Assembly: GCF_030816505.1 (NCBI RefSeq)
Contig: NZ_JAUSYB010000002.1
Span: 1 to 64,000, forward strand
Source of the DNA: Microbacterium sp. W4I20
Lineage (GTDB): Bacteria > Actinomycetota > Actinomycetes > Actinomycetales > Microbacteriaceae
Length of the DNA: 64,000 nt
Direction of reading: 5' to 3'
Numbering within the stretch: the stretch's first letter is position 1; every line of letters starts with the position of its first letter. A program made the translations under genes and the position numbers. Under the pieces are notes generated by a model, which ran no database searches, was not told where the DNA came from, and saw nothing but the letters and a program-made list of their open reading frames with translations. This document shows positions 1 through 8,384 of the stretch, one piece after another.

Positions 1-819
1 GAGGTCGGTCAGGCGTGGCCCGCCGGCCGGGAGGAGGTCCTCGTTCAGGTCAAAGCTTTTGCCGATCTGCTCCTGTACCGACTGGCGGACTGCTCGGAGC
101 GCGAGCATGACGACGGGATTCCGGCTGCCGACCTTCAGGTCACGAAGACTGATCACCCCGTTGGGGGAGACGTGGACGCGCGCTGTCCCGCGCGCCGATG
201 CTCCCAACAGACGCCAGCGGATGCCTGCTCCTGCGTCGATGCGGATTCCGTCTGCGCCGTCCTGGGTGACGGTCGCTTTGAGTCGGTTCAGGTGGATGCC
301 GTTGCTGTGTAGCAGCGGACGCGCGAGGGACGCTATCAGTGGTGAGAGGTCGTCGGCACGAAGTGAAGCGGTGAATGCTCCGCGCATGCCGGCGCCGTCG
401 TCGGCGAGGTCGATGCCGTGGATCGTTTCCGGCTGATCGGGGAGGGTGGGTTCTGCATAGACGAGCCATTCCACGGGAACGTCATGGATTTGGGCGTCGA
501 CCGAGATGGCGATGCTGTCGATTCGGATGGGGTCGGCGATCAGCCGTGCGGAGCGCAGCACGCCGGGGCGTCGCTGCACGATCTCCGGGGCGGCGGCGGG
601 TGGGGCATTTGCGATCGCCGGGTTGTTCGGCGAGTGAAGGGTCAGTTCGACACCGCTCGCATCGATCGAGAGCAGTTCGAGGGTCGCCCCGGACACGTCG
701 GCGGAGATGCTCACGTTCTCCAGCCCGCGCACCAGTTCGGCGTCGGTGGGCTGCAGGCCGGCGCGGATCCAGCGGATCACGGTGTCGCTGTCGCCGGGCC
801 AGTGCAGGTCAGGTGTCAT
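1..819 (-). CDS. Unrecognised protein, 3' end cut by window edge
   Basis: An open frame of 273 codons starts at ATG 819 and runs off the left edge, so the C-terminus is missing. The product is acidic, has no signal peptide or membrane segment in the visible part, and alternates short hydrophobic strands with polar turns, as in a beta-rich protein. The later part, with segments such as SRNPVVMLALRAVRQ, faintly recalls LmeA/DUF2993 lipid-binding proteins, but I do not claim that assignment. It reads in the same direction as the LtrA operon and starts about 50 bp downstream of the ltrA stop, so it may be its last gene. The frame is supported by codon bias and by the lack of a better frame on either strand. 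Confidence 0.6.
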   Translation of the reverse strand, partial: MTPDLHWPGDSDTVIRWIRAGLQPTDAELVRGLENVSISADVSGATLELLSIDASGVELTLHSPNNPAIANAPPAAAPEIVQRRPGVLRSARLIADPIRIDSIAISVDAQIHDVPVEWLVYAEPTLPDQPETIHGIDLADDGAGMRGAFTASLRADDLSPLIASLARPLLHSNGIHLNRLKATVTQDGADGIRIDAGAGIRWRLLGASARGTARVHVSPNGVISLRDLKVGSRNPVVMLALRAVRQSVQEQIGKSFDLNEDLLPAGGPRLTDL

Positions 820-868
820 CGCACCATCCTCGCGTATCGCTCGCCAGCGTCGAACGACCTACGCACGG

Positions 869-2092
869 TCACTGTGCGGCGTCTGGGGGATCGGAGAGCC
901 CTGGGGAACTCGGTGCGGCTGTCGAGAGGTGCCGTTCTGCGGTGAAGAGCACGATTAGGAGACCCACGACACTCGCCAGTGCGGTGAGAGGGGGGAGTAG
1001 GCCGAGCGCCGGCGCGATCGCGACGAAGACTGTCGCGATCGTGAGTCGTGCGATGTTCCAGGTGCCGAGCAGTCGTCGCGCGAAGGCTGCGGTTCCTGCG
1101 AGGTAGCAGGCGACTCCTCCGCTGAGTGCGGCGGCGCCGAAGAGCCCGAGCCCGTCGGTGGATTCGATGTGTGCCATCGCGACTTCGAGGCCGAGCGCGG
1201 CGAGAACGATCCCGCCGACGAGCAGCAGGTGGAGGTAGGTGTAGGCGTCGGTTGCCGCTCGGCCGCGCCCGGAAGCGGGCACGGCCCGGAGTGCGTGCTC
1301 TGCGTCGCCGGCCAGTCGGGTGAAGTAGGCCCACCACAGCGCGATGCAGATGAGCATCGACAGGACGACGCCGCTGAGGATTCCGACACTGATGGGTTCG
1401 GTTGCGGCACCCGCGCCGATGCCGAGGATCGATTCGCCCAGGGCGAGGATCACGATCAGTCCGTGCCGTTCGGTGAAATGGGCGGTGGAGCGCACGGGCC
1501 AGGCGATACCGATGCTGGTGCGGTAGGAGACGATCGGCTCGATCGCGACTGCAGCGATGGTGCACCAGATCTGCCACGGGCCACCGAGCAGAGCCCCGGT
1601 GACGAGGAGAGCTCCGGAGGGGACGACAGAGAGAGCGACGGTGATCAGGGTCCGTCGACGGAGTGCGGGTTCAGCGAGCCACACGAACACAATCGCATGA
1701 GTGGCACGGGCGACGAGGTACGCACCGACGAACACCAGCGGGCCGAACAAGCCGCCGGGCAGGTCGTCGTAGGCCTCCAGGACGACGAGGCCGGCGACGA
1801 ACATCGCCGTCATCCCGATGATCATCGCCACGCGCACCACGCCTTGGTCCGCGTGGGCGATGTTGGTGAGCCACCCGTACGCCGTCCACGCCCACCACAA
1901 CAGTGCAAGGATGACCAGCGCCTGGACGATGCCAAGCGCATCATGCTGCTGCGCCATCAGGCGGCTGAGCTGCGTGAATGCGAACACGAACGCGAGATCG
2001 AAGAAGAGCTCGAGCGTCGTGACGCGATCGCCTTCGCGACTGGTGACCGCCCGAGTCAGCGAGGCGCCTGAACCGATTCTGCGACTGTTCAC
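869..2092 (-). CDS. ltrA: Low temperature requirement protein A (LtrA) family membrane protein
   Basis: The 407-residue product opens with the family's hallmark near residue 30 (VTTLELFFDLAFVFAFTQLS), followed by about ten hydrophobic segments and a second conserved stretch around HGLIVILALGESI. LtrA proteins are polytopic membrane proteins; the name comes from a cold-growth phenotype in Listeria and the biochemical role is unknown. I chose the GTG at 2092 because it overlaps the stop of the upstream SDR gene by four bases (GTGA), a coupling repeated one gene further upstream. A longer in-frame extension to 2401 only re-reads the SDR gene in another frame. It is the third gene of an SDR-SDR-LtrA operon. 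Confidence 0.88.
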   Translation of the reverse strand: MNSRRIGSGASLTRAVTSREGDRVTTLELFFDLAFVFAFTQLSRLMAQQHDALGIVQALVILALLWWAWTAYGWLTNIAHADQGVVRVAMIIGMTAMFVAGLVVLEAYDDLPGGLFGPLVFVGAYLVARATHAIVFVWLAEPALRRRTLITVALSVVPSGALLVTGALLGGPWQIWCTIAAVAIEPIVSYRTSIGIAWPVRSTAHFTERHGLIVILALGESILGIGAGAATEPISVGILSGVVLSMLICIALWWAYFTRLAGDAEHALRAVPASGRGRAATDAYTYLHLLLVGGIVLAALGLEVAMAHIESTDGLGLFGAAALSGGVACYLAGTAAFARRLLGTWNIARLTIATVFVAIAPALGLLPPLTALASVVGLLIVLFTAERHLSTAAPSSPGLSDPPDAAQ

Positions 2093-2922
2093 GGCGTGAC
2101 CCGAGCGTTGCCGCGAACGACGAAGGGCGACAGGCGCTCGCGGAACACGGCGGTGAGCCGGGCACGGTTTCCCGGATCGAGACTCTCGGCGCTGGGGCTG
2201 ACGACGTGCCCGTTCTCGAGGTAGCTGCCGGAGGGAACCGTTGCCGTGCTCGCGGCGAGGACGAGCTCCGCACCGTGGGATGCGGGCCCGCCAATATGTC
2301 CCATCATCGCGGTGCTGAGCGGGGTGTCGTTGAGCCCCGGACACAGTGCGATCACATCGTGGGACGATGCGGCCTCTTCCTCGGCGAGGAGCGAGGACCA
2401 TGTCACCATCGCCAGCTTCGCCCTCGCGTAGGCGGTGATGGGGGTGTAGTCGTGTCCCAGGTCCATGTCATCGAAATCGAAGTGCTCGACACGGTGCGCG
2501 GAGGAGCCGACGTTGACAATCCGAGCGCCCTCGGCGAGGCGGGGGACGAGGAGGCGGGTGAACAGGGCCGGTGCGAGCGCGTTGACCTGCAAGGTCCGCT
2601 CGAATCCGTCGGAGGTGACCATCCGCTCCGGCGCGCCAGGAACACCGGCGTCGTTGATGAGCAGATCGATCGATGGCGCCACCGTGCCGACGCGCTCCGC
2701 CGCCTGGACGACGTCGGCCAGGTGGGTGAAGTCCGCCGAGACGTAGTGGACCGCGGCGCTGCCCGCGCGCCGGATCCGCTCGAGGACACGAGCGGCATCC
2801 TGCTCCGATTCGACACCGAGCACGATCAGAGTGGTCGCCATGCTGGCGAGGCGGAGGGCGGTCGCCTCGCCGATGCCGCTGGTGGCACCGGTGAGGACGA
2901 CTGTTCCGAATCGGACGCTCAC
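2089..2922 (-). CDS. Short-chain dehydrogenase/reductase
   Basis: This is a Rossmann-fold NAD(P)-dependent oxidoreductase of 277 residues. It shows the N-terminal cofactor motif TGATSGIG, a YARAK catalytic Tyr-x-x-x-Lys, and the post-catalytic CPG turn. The usual NNAG motif reads INDAG, a mild deviation. The GTG start at 2922 overlaps the stop of the previous SDR gene by four bases. The substrate cannot be read from sequence; the insert around HFDFDDMDLG resembles the retinol-dehydrogenase-like and WW-domain-oxidoreductase-like SDR group. It lies between another SDR and ltrA, opposite an AraC regulator, so it is probably inducible. Confidence 0.88.
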   Translation of the reverse strand: MSVRFGTVVLTGATSGIGEATALRLASMATTLIVLGVESEQDAARVLERIRRAGSAAVHYVSADFTHLADVVQAAERVGTVAPSIDLLINDAGVPGAPERMVTSDGFERTLQVNALAPALFTRLLVPRLAEGARIVNVGSSAHRVEHFDFDDMDLGHDYTPITAYARAKLAMVTWSSLLAEEEAASSHDVIALCPGLNDTPLSTAMMGHIGGPASHGAELVLAASTATVPSGSYLENGHVVSPSAESLDPGNRARLTAVFRERLSPFVVRGNARVTP

Positions 2923-3698
2923 AGTGCGTACCCTCCGGAGGCCTGGATGTCCTGGCCGGTGATCCACGCCGAGTCATCGGAAACGAGGAACGCGATGACC
3001 TTCCCGACATCGGCCGGCTCACCGATGCGCCCGAACGCGGTCTTCGCGGCGAGCCCATCGATGACCTCGGGGAAACGTTCGAAGGCGTTGTCGCCGAGAC
3101 GGGTCCGGGTGGGGCCGGGGGAGATGGAGTTCACACGGATCGACCGACCGGCCAGTTCCTTGGCGAGGAAGCGGGTGGCGATGACCAGGCCGCCTTTCAT
3201 CGCCGCGTACCCGGAATACCCGGGCTCCGTGTCACCGGGCCACACCGAGCTGCTGGACGTGTTCACGACAGCGCCGCCGTCCGCGATTAGGGGCAGGAGG
3301 GCTTGGGTGAGAAAGTACGGGCCGCGCAGCAACACCCGGTAGTAGGCGTCGAAGGCGTCCTCTGTCATCTCCTCGAAGCTCATGCCGCCCCCGAAACCGG
3401 CGTTGTTCACCAGCGCATGGATGCGATCGGTGCTCCACTCGCTCTTCAGCACGCGGGTGAGTGCGTTCGTGAAGTCGGGGAGGGTGTTGGTGCGGGCGAT
3501 GTCGAGCGGAAGAGCGACAGCGGTGCCGCCGTTTCCCCGGATCTCCTCGACGGTCTGCTCTGCTCCCTCGGGGCGTGCGTTGTAGGTGATGACGACGCCC
3601 ATGCCGCGGGCGGCGATCTCGACGGCGGCACCGCGTCCAATGCCGGAGCTTGCTCCGGTGACGACGACGATCTTCTGGTCAGGTGTCTGTTCGCTCAT
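2919..3698 (-). CDS. Short-chain dehydrogenase/reductase (classical type)
   Basis: The 259-residue protein is a classical SDR. TGASSGIG lies at residues 14-21, VNNAG in the middle, YAAMK supplies the catalytic Tyr and Lys, and the end reads ITGQDIQASGGYAL, the usual C-terminus of FabG-like reductases. It probably reduces a carbonyl or oxidises an alcohol with NAD(P)(H); the substrate is unknown. It is the first gene of a leftward operon with a second SDR and ltrA, each joined by a 4-base overlap. The start at 3698 leaves about 120 bp to the divergent AraC gene, the likely shared regulatory region. Confidence 0.9.
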   Translation of the reverse strand: MSEQTPDQKIVVVTGASSGIGRGAAVEIAARGMGVVITYNARPEGAEQTVEEIRGNGGTAVALPLDIARTNTLPDFTNALTRVLKSEWSTDRIHALVNNAGFGGGMSFEEMTEDAFDAYYRVLLRGPYFLTQALLPLIADGGAVVNTSSSSVWPGDTEPGYSGYAAMKGGLVIATRFLAKELAGRSIRVNSISPGPTRTRLGDNAFERFPEVIDGLAAKTAFGRIGEPADVGKVIAFLVSDDSAWITGQDIQASGGYAL

Positions 3699-3820
3699 AC
3701 TTCAACACAACCGTCAGACGCATCCGACGAGTTAGGGGAATCCCGCCGACTCCTTGCACGATCCTGCCGACGTCGCCAGAAATGGTCGCTCGGACCGAGC
3801 TTTGCTGTTTCACTCTTCAC

Positions 3821-4714
3821 ATGTCCTTCGATGAGTTCCGCAGCCTGGTGGCGCGGCATGCCCCGGGTGGTATCAGCACAACGCCGATCCCCGGTGTGCT
3901 CGTGTCGCGAATGGATGACGGCGGGCCGCAGGATGAGTCGACCACAGGCACCGTACTGGCGGTCGTCGCACAAGGCACAAAGCGGCTCTCCGTCGGCGGG
4001 ACAGTTCACGACTATGGCGCCGGTCAATACCTGGTCGCGTCCGTGGATCTTCCTGTCTCCGGCCATTTCACCGACGCCACCCCCGAGAACCCTGCCCTGG
4101 GTTTCGGTCTGGAACTCCGACCCGAGGTCATCGCAGAGTTGATGCTGACCGTCGCCGCCTCGGAGTTCCCACGCCCGGCTCGTGGCGAGTCCTCCCCGCC
4201 GGCGATTGCGGTCGGGGACGTGTCCGCGCGCCTCCTCGACGCCACCATCCGTATGCTGCGGCTGCTCGACCACCCCCGCGACATTCCGGTGCTCGCGCCG
4301 ATGATCGAACGGGAGATCCTGTGGCTGATCATGTCGGGCGATCAGGGCGCGACCGTGCGTCAGCTCGGTCTTGCCGACAGCACCCTCAGTCGGGTACGAC
4401 ACGTCGTTCGCTGGATGCGGGAGCACTTCGCCGAGTCGCTCCGCGTCGACGACCTCGCGGAGCTCGCGCGCATGAGCCCCTCGGCGTTCCACCGAGCGTT
4501 CCACGCCGTGACGTCGATGAGCCCGATCCAGTACCAGAAGAGCATCCGCCTGCAGGAAGCACGGCTACGGCTCATCGCGAACCCTGGCGACATCGGTGCG
4601 ACGGCCTACGCCGTCGGCTACGAAAGCCCCTCACAGTTCAGCCGGGAATACCGACGCGAATTCGGGGCCTCACCCAGCGAAGACGCGGCAGCACTCCGCG
4701 CCGCAGGCACCTAG
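3821..4714 (+). CDS. AraC family transcriptional regulator
   Basis: The 297-residue protein has the layout of AraC regulators with an N-terminal cupin-type sensing domain (about residues 1-170) and two helix-turn-helix motifs at the C-terminus. The conserved signature is visible around LAELARMSPSAFHRAFHAVT and the second HTH around AYAVGYESPSQFSREYRREF. I prefer ATG 3821 (MSFDEFRSLV) over longer in-frame starts, because the extra N-terminal residues look non-coding and overlap the divergent SDR start. AraC proteins of this subgroup often control a neighbouring oxidoreductase, so the divergent SDR-SDR-LtrA operon is the likely target; that is inference from position. Confidence 0.9.
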   Translation: MSFDEFRSLVARHAPGGISTTPIPGVLVSRMDDGGPQDESTTGTVLAVVAQGTKRLSVGGTVHDYGAGQYLVASVDLPVSGHFTDATPENPALGFGLELRPEVIAELMLTVAASEFPRPARGESSPPAIAVGDVSARLLDATIRMLRLLDHPRDIPVLAPMIEREILWLIMSGDQGATVRQLGLADSTLSRVRHVVRWMREHFAESLRVDDLAELARMSPSAFHRAFHAVTSMSPIQYQKSIRLQEARLRLIANPGDIGATAYAVGYESPSQFSREYRREFGASPSEDAAALRAAGT

Positions 4715-4806
4715 GAGGTCTACCCGGAGTGGCAGCCGCACCGGTGAGAGTAAGGGGATGCCGTCTCGGGGGAGAGGTAGGGAGCGTGATTGTCCCGGTT
4801 TTGGTA

Positions 4807-4848
4807 CCTTCCACCCGCGAGCCTCCCCAGAACTCGCGGGGTGGAAGG
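4807..4848. repeat. Imperfect hairpin, 15-bp arms
   Basis: The left arm ccttccacccgcgag (4807-4821) pairs with 4833-4848 with a single bulged G. The loop contains tccccag. It lies about 90 bp downstream of the AraC stop with no T-run after it, so it could be an intrinsic-terminator-like stem or a repetitive palindromic element. Confidence 0.6.
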
Positions 4849-5102
4849 CCAGAGCTCGGTGCGGATCGTCCCCAGTACCGCAACGCCGCCGCTCTGCGAC
4901 GAAGAGTACGCCTCGAAACCGGAAGCGTCTAGATCGCGACCGGATGCAACAACGCCACGGAGACCAACCGGAACGCTCCTGGCGGCCTGCCTCTGGAGCG
5001 CCGGGGGAGGGCCTATCGGAATGCGACGCGGAGGGGTAAGTTGACGCTGGATCGCAGGAAATGGCGATCCGCGGGCCGGTGAAGTCCCCAGCAACACCGG
5101 CT

Positions 5103-5140
5103 GGTGGTCCCGAGGGTTCCCCAGACCTATCGGGACCACC
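5103..5140. repeat. Perfect 11-bp inverted repeat
   Basis: GGTGGTCCCGA at 5103-5113 is the exact reverse complement of 5130-5140, with a 16-base loop that again contains ccccaga. The shared loop motif with the hairpin at 4807 suggests the two belong to one repeat type. No function can be read from sequence. Confidence 0.6.
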
Positions 5141-5701
5141 CCTACCATTCCGAGGGCCTGTGGAAGCCGGTATATTCGCCGTTACACATCGGCGATCCAT
5201 AACGTTGACCGAGGGCGGAGCGTTCCCAACCCAACCCGCCGTCGCGAGCCAGGGCGCAGCAGGCAACCGCGTCCCAACCACGGTCTTCGTCACCCTGACG
5301 GTCACATCCCCGCCGGCGGGGCGAACCTAGGCTGCTCCTCCAAACCCATGCCCACCGACGGTGCAATCGGGACCGGCGGCGGATGCATGATCGACCGCGC
5401 CGGGACGACTCACACTCTCGGCGACTGCCTCTGGCATCAGGTATCCCGGCCTCTCACTGAGGCGGCACGCGGGTTGCTTCACATCGGGGAACCGCAGCCA
5501 CCAAAATGCGGTCGATCGCTCGAGCCTCCGAGGCAAGCGGAACTAAGCTACCTGGACAGAGTCCACCCTTCGATGGCCCTTAACATCGCGGAAGCCCTGC
5601 AGCTGGCGGCCCGATATATCCCTCAGGGAAGCAGGCCGTCAGCGTCCCTCTCTCGCCCTCATCCATAGTGTTCGAACCACGAGGGCGAGTGACCAGTTCG
5701 A

Positions 5702-6040
5702 TCAGGCGGGTAGCGGCGGGCGGGCGGCATCCGTCGGCCCATCATCAACGGGCTCCGGGACGAGATAGAGGCCGCTTGGGGCGCTAGCGGTGAAGGCGAG
5801 GGCGTCGATCCAGGCGCGGTTGATCGCGGGTTGTCGGCTCCCGGCGTATTTGAAGACGAGCGAGCTGCCGGCGTGCAACCAGACCGTGGTGCGTCCACCG
5901 CCGACGCTCATGTCTTCCCGCCATGTGAAAGGGAATGGCTCCCCACGGCGGAGCTTCGCGGAGATAACGAGCTGCAGGTGGGTGAGGGCACGATCTTCGA
6001 TCTCTATCTTCACGCCGCCTTCATACATGAACTTGCCCAC
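5702..6040 (-). CDS. DUF7882-type small protein, copy 1
   Basis: This 112-residue protein belongs to a small Microbacteriaceae family that I recall as DUF7882, often mislabelled as ATP-dependent DNA ligase because of a ligase-associated name. The signature is EIEDRALTHLQLVI, then AKLRRGEPFPFTW, then TTVWLHAGSSLVFKY and INRAWIDALA. The GTG start at 6040 has GGAGG seven bases upstream; the ATG at 6028 would cut into the conserved start. No catalytic residues are evident and the role is unknown. It is most similar to the copy at 46129, while the copies at 8024 and 46824 form a second subfamily. Confidence 0.82.
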   Translation of the reverse strand: MGKFMYEGGVKIEIEDRALTHLQLVISAKLRRGEPFPFTWREDMSVGGGRTTVWLHAGSSLVFKYAGSRQPAINRAWIDALAFTASAPSGLYLVPEPVDDGPTDAARPPLPA

Positions 6041-6276
6041 CGTCGGACCTCCTGTCCTGCCAGGGTCCCGCTGGGAACACGGGCGAAGCACTGGTCTTGG
6101 TTCGACTACATTCGCACACTCCACGCTGTTGCGCGCCACTCCTTGACAAGCCATGCTGCGTGAGCGCTGCGCGCGGTGAGGCCAGAGTTCACGCGGACCG
6201 CCACCCTGATCGTCCGCCCCCAGAGTTACCGTCAGCGTTCGGTTTGGTGCGTGGTGGAGACCATAGACTTTTCGTC

Positions 6277-7056
6277 ATGGGAAGTGGTTTCGATCACCAG
6301 CATGAGAATGACTCCGTGCACGGTGGCAACGCTAGCGCCGGTCACCAGGCGAATCCAGGCGATGCTGGCGGGCTACCGTCAGTGCCGTTGGTGGAGGCGT
6401 CACGGACCGAGGCCGTGGAGCCCAAACCGTCGTGGCGGGGCTGGATCCACGCGGGCGCGTTCCCGTTGGCAGGGGTGCTCGGTATCATCCTGATCGTCTC
6501 GGCGGATGGCGCGGCCGCGAAGCTCAGCTCGACCGTGTTCGTCGTCACGTCCGTGTTGTTGTTCGGCAATTCGGCTCTGTATCACCGGGTGAACTGGTCG
6601 CCCCGCACCCGGCAAATCATGCGTCGCGTGGACCACGCCAATATCTTCTTGCTGATCTCGGGCTCCTGCACGCCGGTCGCGGTTCTCTGTCTGTCACCAG
6701 CGAAGGCCGTCATCCTGTTGAGCATCGCGTGGGGTGCCACGGCCTTCGGCATCGCGTTCCGTGTGTTCTGGATGGGAGCGCCGAGGTGGCTGTATGTGCC
6801 GCTGTACGTGCTCGTCGGCGTTTCCCCGCTGATCTTCCTCGGTGACCTTTTTGCGGCAAGCCCGACCACCACGACCCTGATCCTCGCCGGCGGCATCCTC
6901 TACATCATCGGCGCGGTCATCTACGCCCTCAAGCAGCCCAACCCGGTGCCAGGGGTGTTCGGATTCCATGAGGTCTTCCACGTCTTCACCGTGCTCGCCT
7001 TCCTCTGCCACTGGGCCGGCATCGCGATCGTGGCACTGGACCCTGCAGCCCGCTGA
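6277..7056 (+). CDS. trhA: Hemolysin III / TrhA (PAQR family) membrane protein
   Basis: The 259-residue protein has a polar N-terminal tail of about 50 residues and then seven membrane segments. It shows the PAQR landmarks: a first conserved His in LYHRVNW, an Asp in RRVDHANIF, and the closing HEVFHVFTVLAFLCH with three conserved histidines, the expected metal ligands. TrhA proteins are linked to membrane energetics and fluidity; the haemolysin name is historical. I chose ATG 6277 because the frame upstream carries no family sequence. It stands alone, divergent from the DUF7882 gene and convergent with the DUF6766 gene. Confidence 0.88.
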   Translation: MGSGFDHQHENDSVHGGNASAGHQANPGDAGGLPSVPLVEASRTEAVEPKPSWRGWIHAGAFPLAGVLGIILIVSADGAAAKLSSTVFVVTSVLLFGNSALYHRVNWSPRTRQIMRRVDHANIFLLISGSCTPVAVLCLSPAKAVILLSIAWGATAFGIAFRVFWMGAPRWLYVPLYVLVGVSPLIFLGDLFAASPTTTTLILAGGILYIIGAVIYALKQPNPVPGVFGFHEVFHVFTVLAFLCHWAGIAIVALDPAAR

Positions 7057-7143
7057 CACACCAACGGGCGACGTTCCCTCTTCGCACCGATTCCGACCTC
7101 TGAGCCCACGAGCACGCGCGGACTAGCGCGCAGACGCGCGGCG

Positions 7144-7821
7144 TTATTCGGACTCGACGCTGCTGGTGTGATGGGGGACACCTACAGGTTTCGATTCGCT
7201 TGATCCTCGCTGGCGCAGATATATCGCGAAGGCGACCATCGCCCCGACGGCGAGAAACTCGGACTGCCAGTTCTGCAGGGTCCGATTCCAGAACTCCGCG
7301 GAGGTGACGTAGTCCAACCAGGTCTCGGGAGGGAGACCGTGCAGGGCGTTCTCCTCGTTGGCGACGACGTGGCCGGCGAGCGACTGTGCGAACCAGGAGA
7401 GCAGGAAGATCGTGCCCATGACCAGCAGGAGCGAGTTCGAGTAGATCCAGAGCCGGATGCCGTGAGCCCGCGCCCATCGGGGAGAGTCGGGTCGTGCGTG
7501 GGTGCCGATCATTTGGTCCTCGTCGGTTCCGAGCCCCTCATCGCCCGGCTTCTTGGACTCCGGTGAGCCGCGTTGGATGAACCAGATGGTGGCGAGGATG
7601 AAGAGGAAGAACTGCAGGAACTCGGACTGCCAGTTCTCGGCGACGTCGACGAGAAAGTCCGACGACGTCACGAACTCGAGATAGCCGACCGGAGGCTGCC
7701 CGTGCTGGGCCAGCTCCTGGTTGTTCTGCGCGAAGCCCGCGAAAGACTGCCCGATGATGGCCAGCAGGAAGATGGCGAGGAAGACGAGGGTGAGGCCGGA
7801 GTCCCGGACGAAGCGGCGCAT
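7144..7821 (-). CDS. DUF6766 family membrane protein
   Basis: The 225-residue protein has four hydrophobic helices arranged as an internal duplication. Each half ends in the same element, ENWQSEFLQFF with QRGSPESK in the first half and QNWQSEFLAVG with QRGSSESK in the second. This matches the family I know as DUF6766, whose function is unknown. The start ATG at 7821 lies just three bases downstream of the stop of a 37-residue membrane peptide gene, so the two are probably co-transcribed and translationally coupled. It converges on trhA with about 85 bp between the stops. Confidence 0.82.
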   Translation of the reverse strand: MRRFVRDSGLTLVFLAIFLLAIIGQSFAGFAQNNQELAQHGQPPVGYLEFVTSSDFLVDVAENWQSEFLQFFLFILATIWFIQRGSPESKKPGDEGLGTDEDQMIGTHARPDSPRWARAHGIRLWIYSNSLLLVMGTIFLLSWFAQSLAGHVVANEENALHGLPPETWLDYVTSAEFWNRTLQNWQSEFLAVGAMVAFAIYLRQRGSSESKPVGVPHHTSSVESE

Positions 7822-7824
7822 CGG

Positions 7825-7938
7825 TCATCGCCCCATCAGCGGGAGGACGATCATCACCGCGAGCCCCAGGGCGATGATCGCCGTCCACGTCCAGAAAGCC
7901 ATACGCATCGCACCGGTGTCAGGTGCCTTGTCTGTCAT
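7825..7938 (-). CDS. 37-residue single-span membrane peptide
   Basis: A short frame starts at ATG 7938, preceded by GGGAG with five-base spacing, and encodes a charged N-terminus (MTDKAPDTGAMRM) and one 20-residue hydrophobic helix ending MGR. Its stop is three bases from the DUF6766 start. The ribosome site and the tight spacing support a real gene; its function is unknown and it could be a subunit or chaperone of the DUF6766 protein. Confidence 0.6.
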   Translation of the reverse strand: MTDKAPDTGAMRMAFWTWTAIIALGLAVMIVLPLMGR

Positions 7939-8023
7939 AACGTCTCCCATCATCGAGATGATCTTCCCAGGAACGAGCAGCCACCCTAACGGTCTTGACA
8001 GACAGTAATCGGTCGAAGCCTGC

Positions 8024-8350
8024 TCAGACGGAGGGCGTCGCCGGTTCGGGAGTTTCGAGAACCTCATCGACGAGCATGATCCCGCCGGAGGAATTAGCGG
8101 AGTGCATCAGTTCCTCGATCCACTGCATGTTCAGCTGAGGCGGTTCGGGCTCATCGAACGTGAACCGGAGCGGTATCGAGGGGTGCAACCAGATCGTCGA
8201 TCGACCACCCGGCTCGCCCTCCGGGTGCCTCCATGAGAGCGTGAAGCTCTCCTGGCGGCGCAGCTTCGTAGCGATCACGATCTTCAGATGCGCGAGCTCG
8301 CGATCCCCAATATGGACGGGGTCGCCTGAGCCGTAATGGAGGGTGGCCAT
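8024..8350 (-). CDS. DUF7882-type small protein, copy 2
   Basis: The 108-residue product shares the family framework (IGDRELAHLKIVIATKLRR, ESFTLSWRH, RSTIWLHPSIPLRF) but belongs to a different subfamily from copy 1: it has EPGGRSTIW and a FTFDEPEPP segment before WIEELMHSAN. Its closest relative here is the gene at 46824. ATG 8350 is preferred to an in-frame GTG two codons upstream because other copies begin at the equivalent point. No enzyme motif is visible. It lies between the membrane peptide and the GH10 gene, all on the minus strand but with gaps that suggest separate transcripts. Confidence 0.8.
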   Translation of the reverse strand: MATLHYGSGDPVHIGDRELAHLKIVIATKLRRQESFTLSWRHPEGEPGGRSTIWLHPSIPLRFTFDEPEPPQLNMQWIEELMHSANSSGGIMLVDEVLETPEPATPSV

Positions 8351-8384
8351 CCCCACACCTTAACCGGCAACCGGCTCACTCGCA

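Larger units (their letters stand above)
4715..5701. other. Gene-free kilobase with hairpins
   Basis: No frame in this stretch has convincing codon bias, a ribosome site or a recognisable motif. What it holds is inverted repeats (described separately) and scattered copies of the heptamer ccccaga or ccccag near them. I see no tRNA, insertion sequence or terminal repeats. It separates the AraC regulator from the DUF7882 gene. Confidence 0.55.

Noticed and set aside
869..2401. A longer form of the LtrA protein starting at 2401
   Set aside because: The additional 103 residues are Arg-rich shadow translation of the SDR gene; the GTG at 2092 has a 4-base overlap and gives the normal family start.
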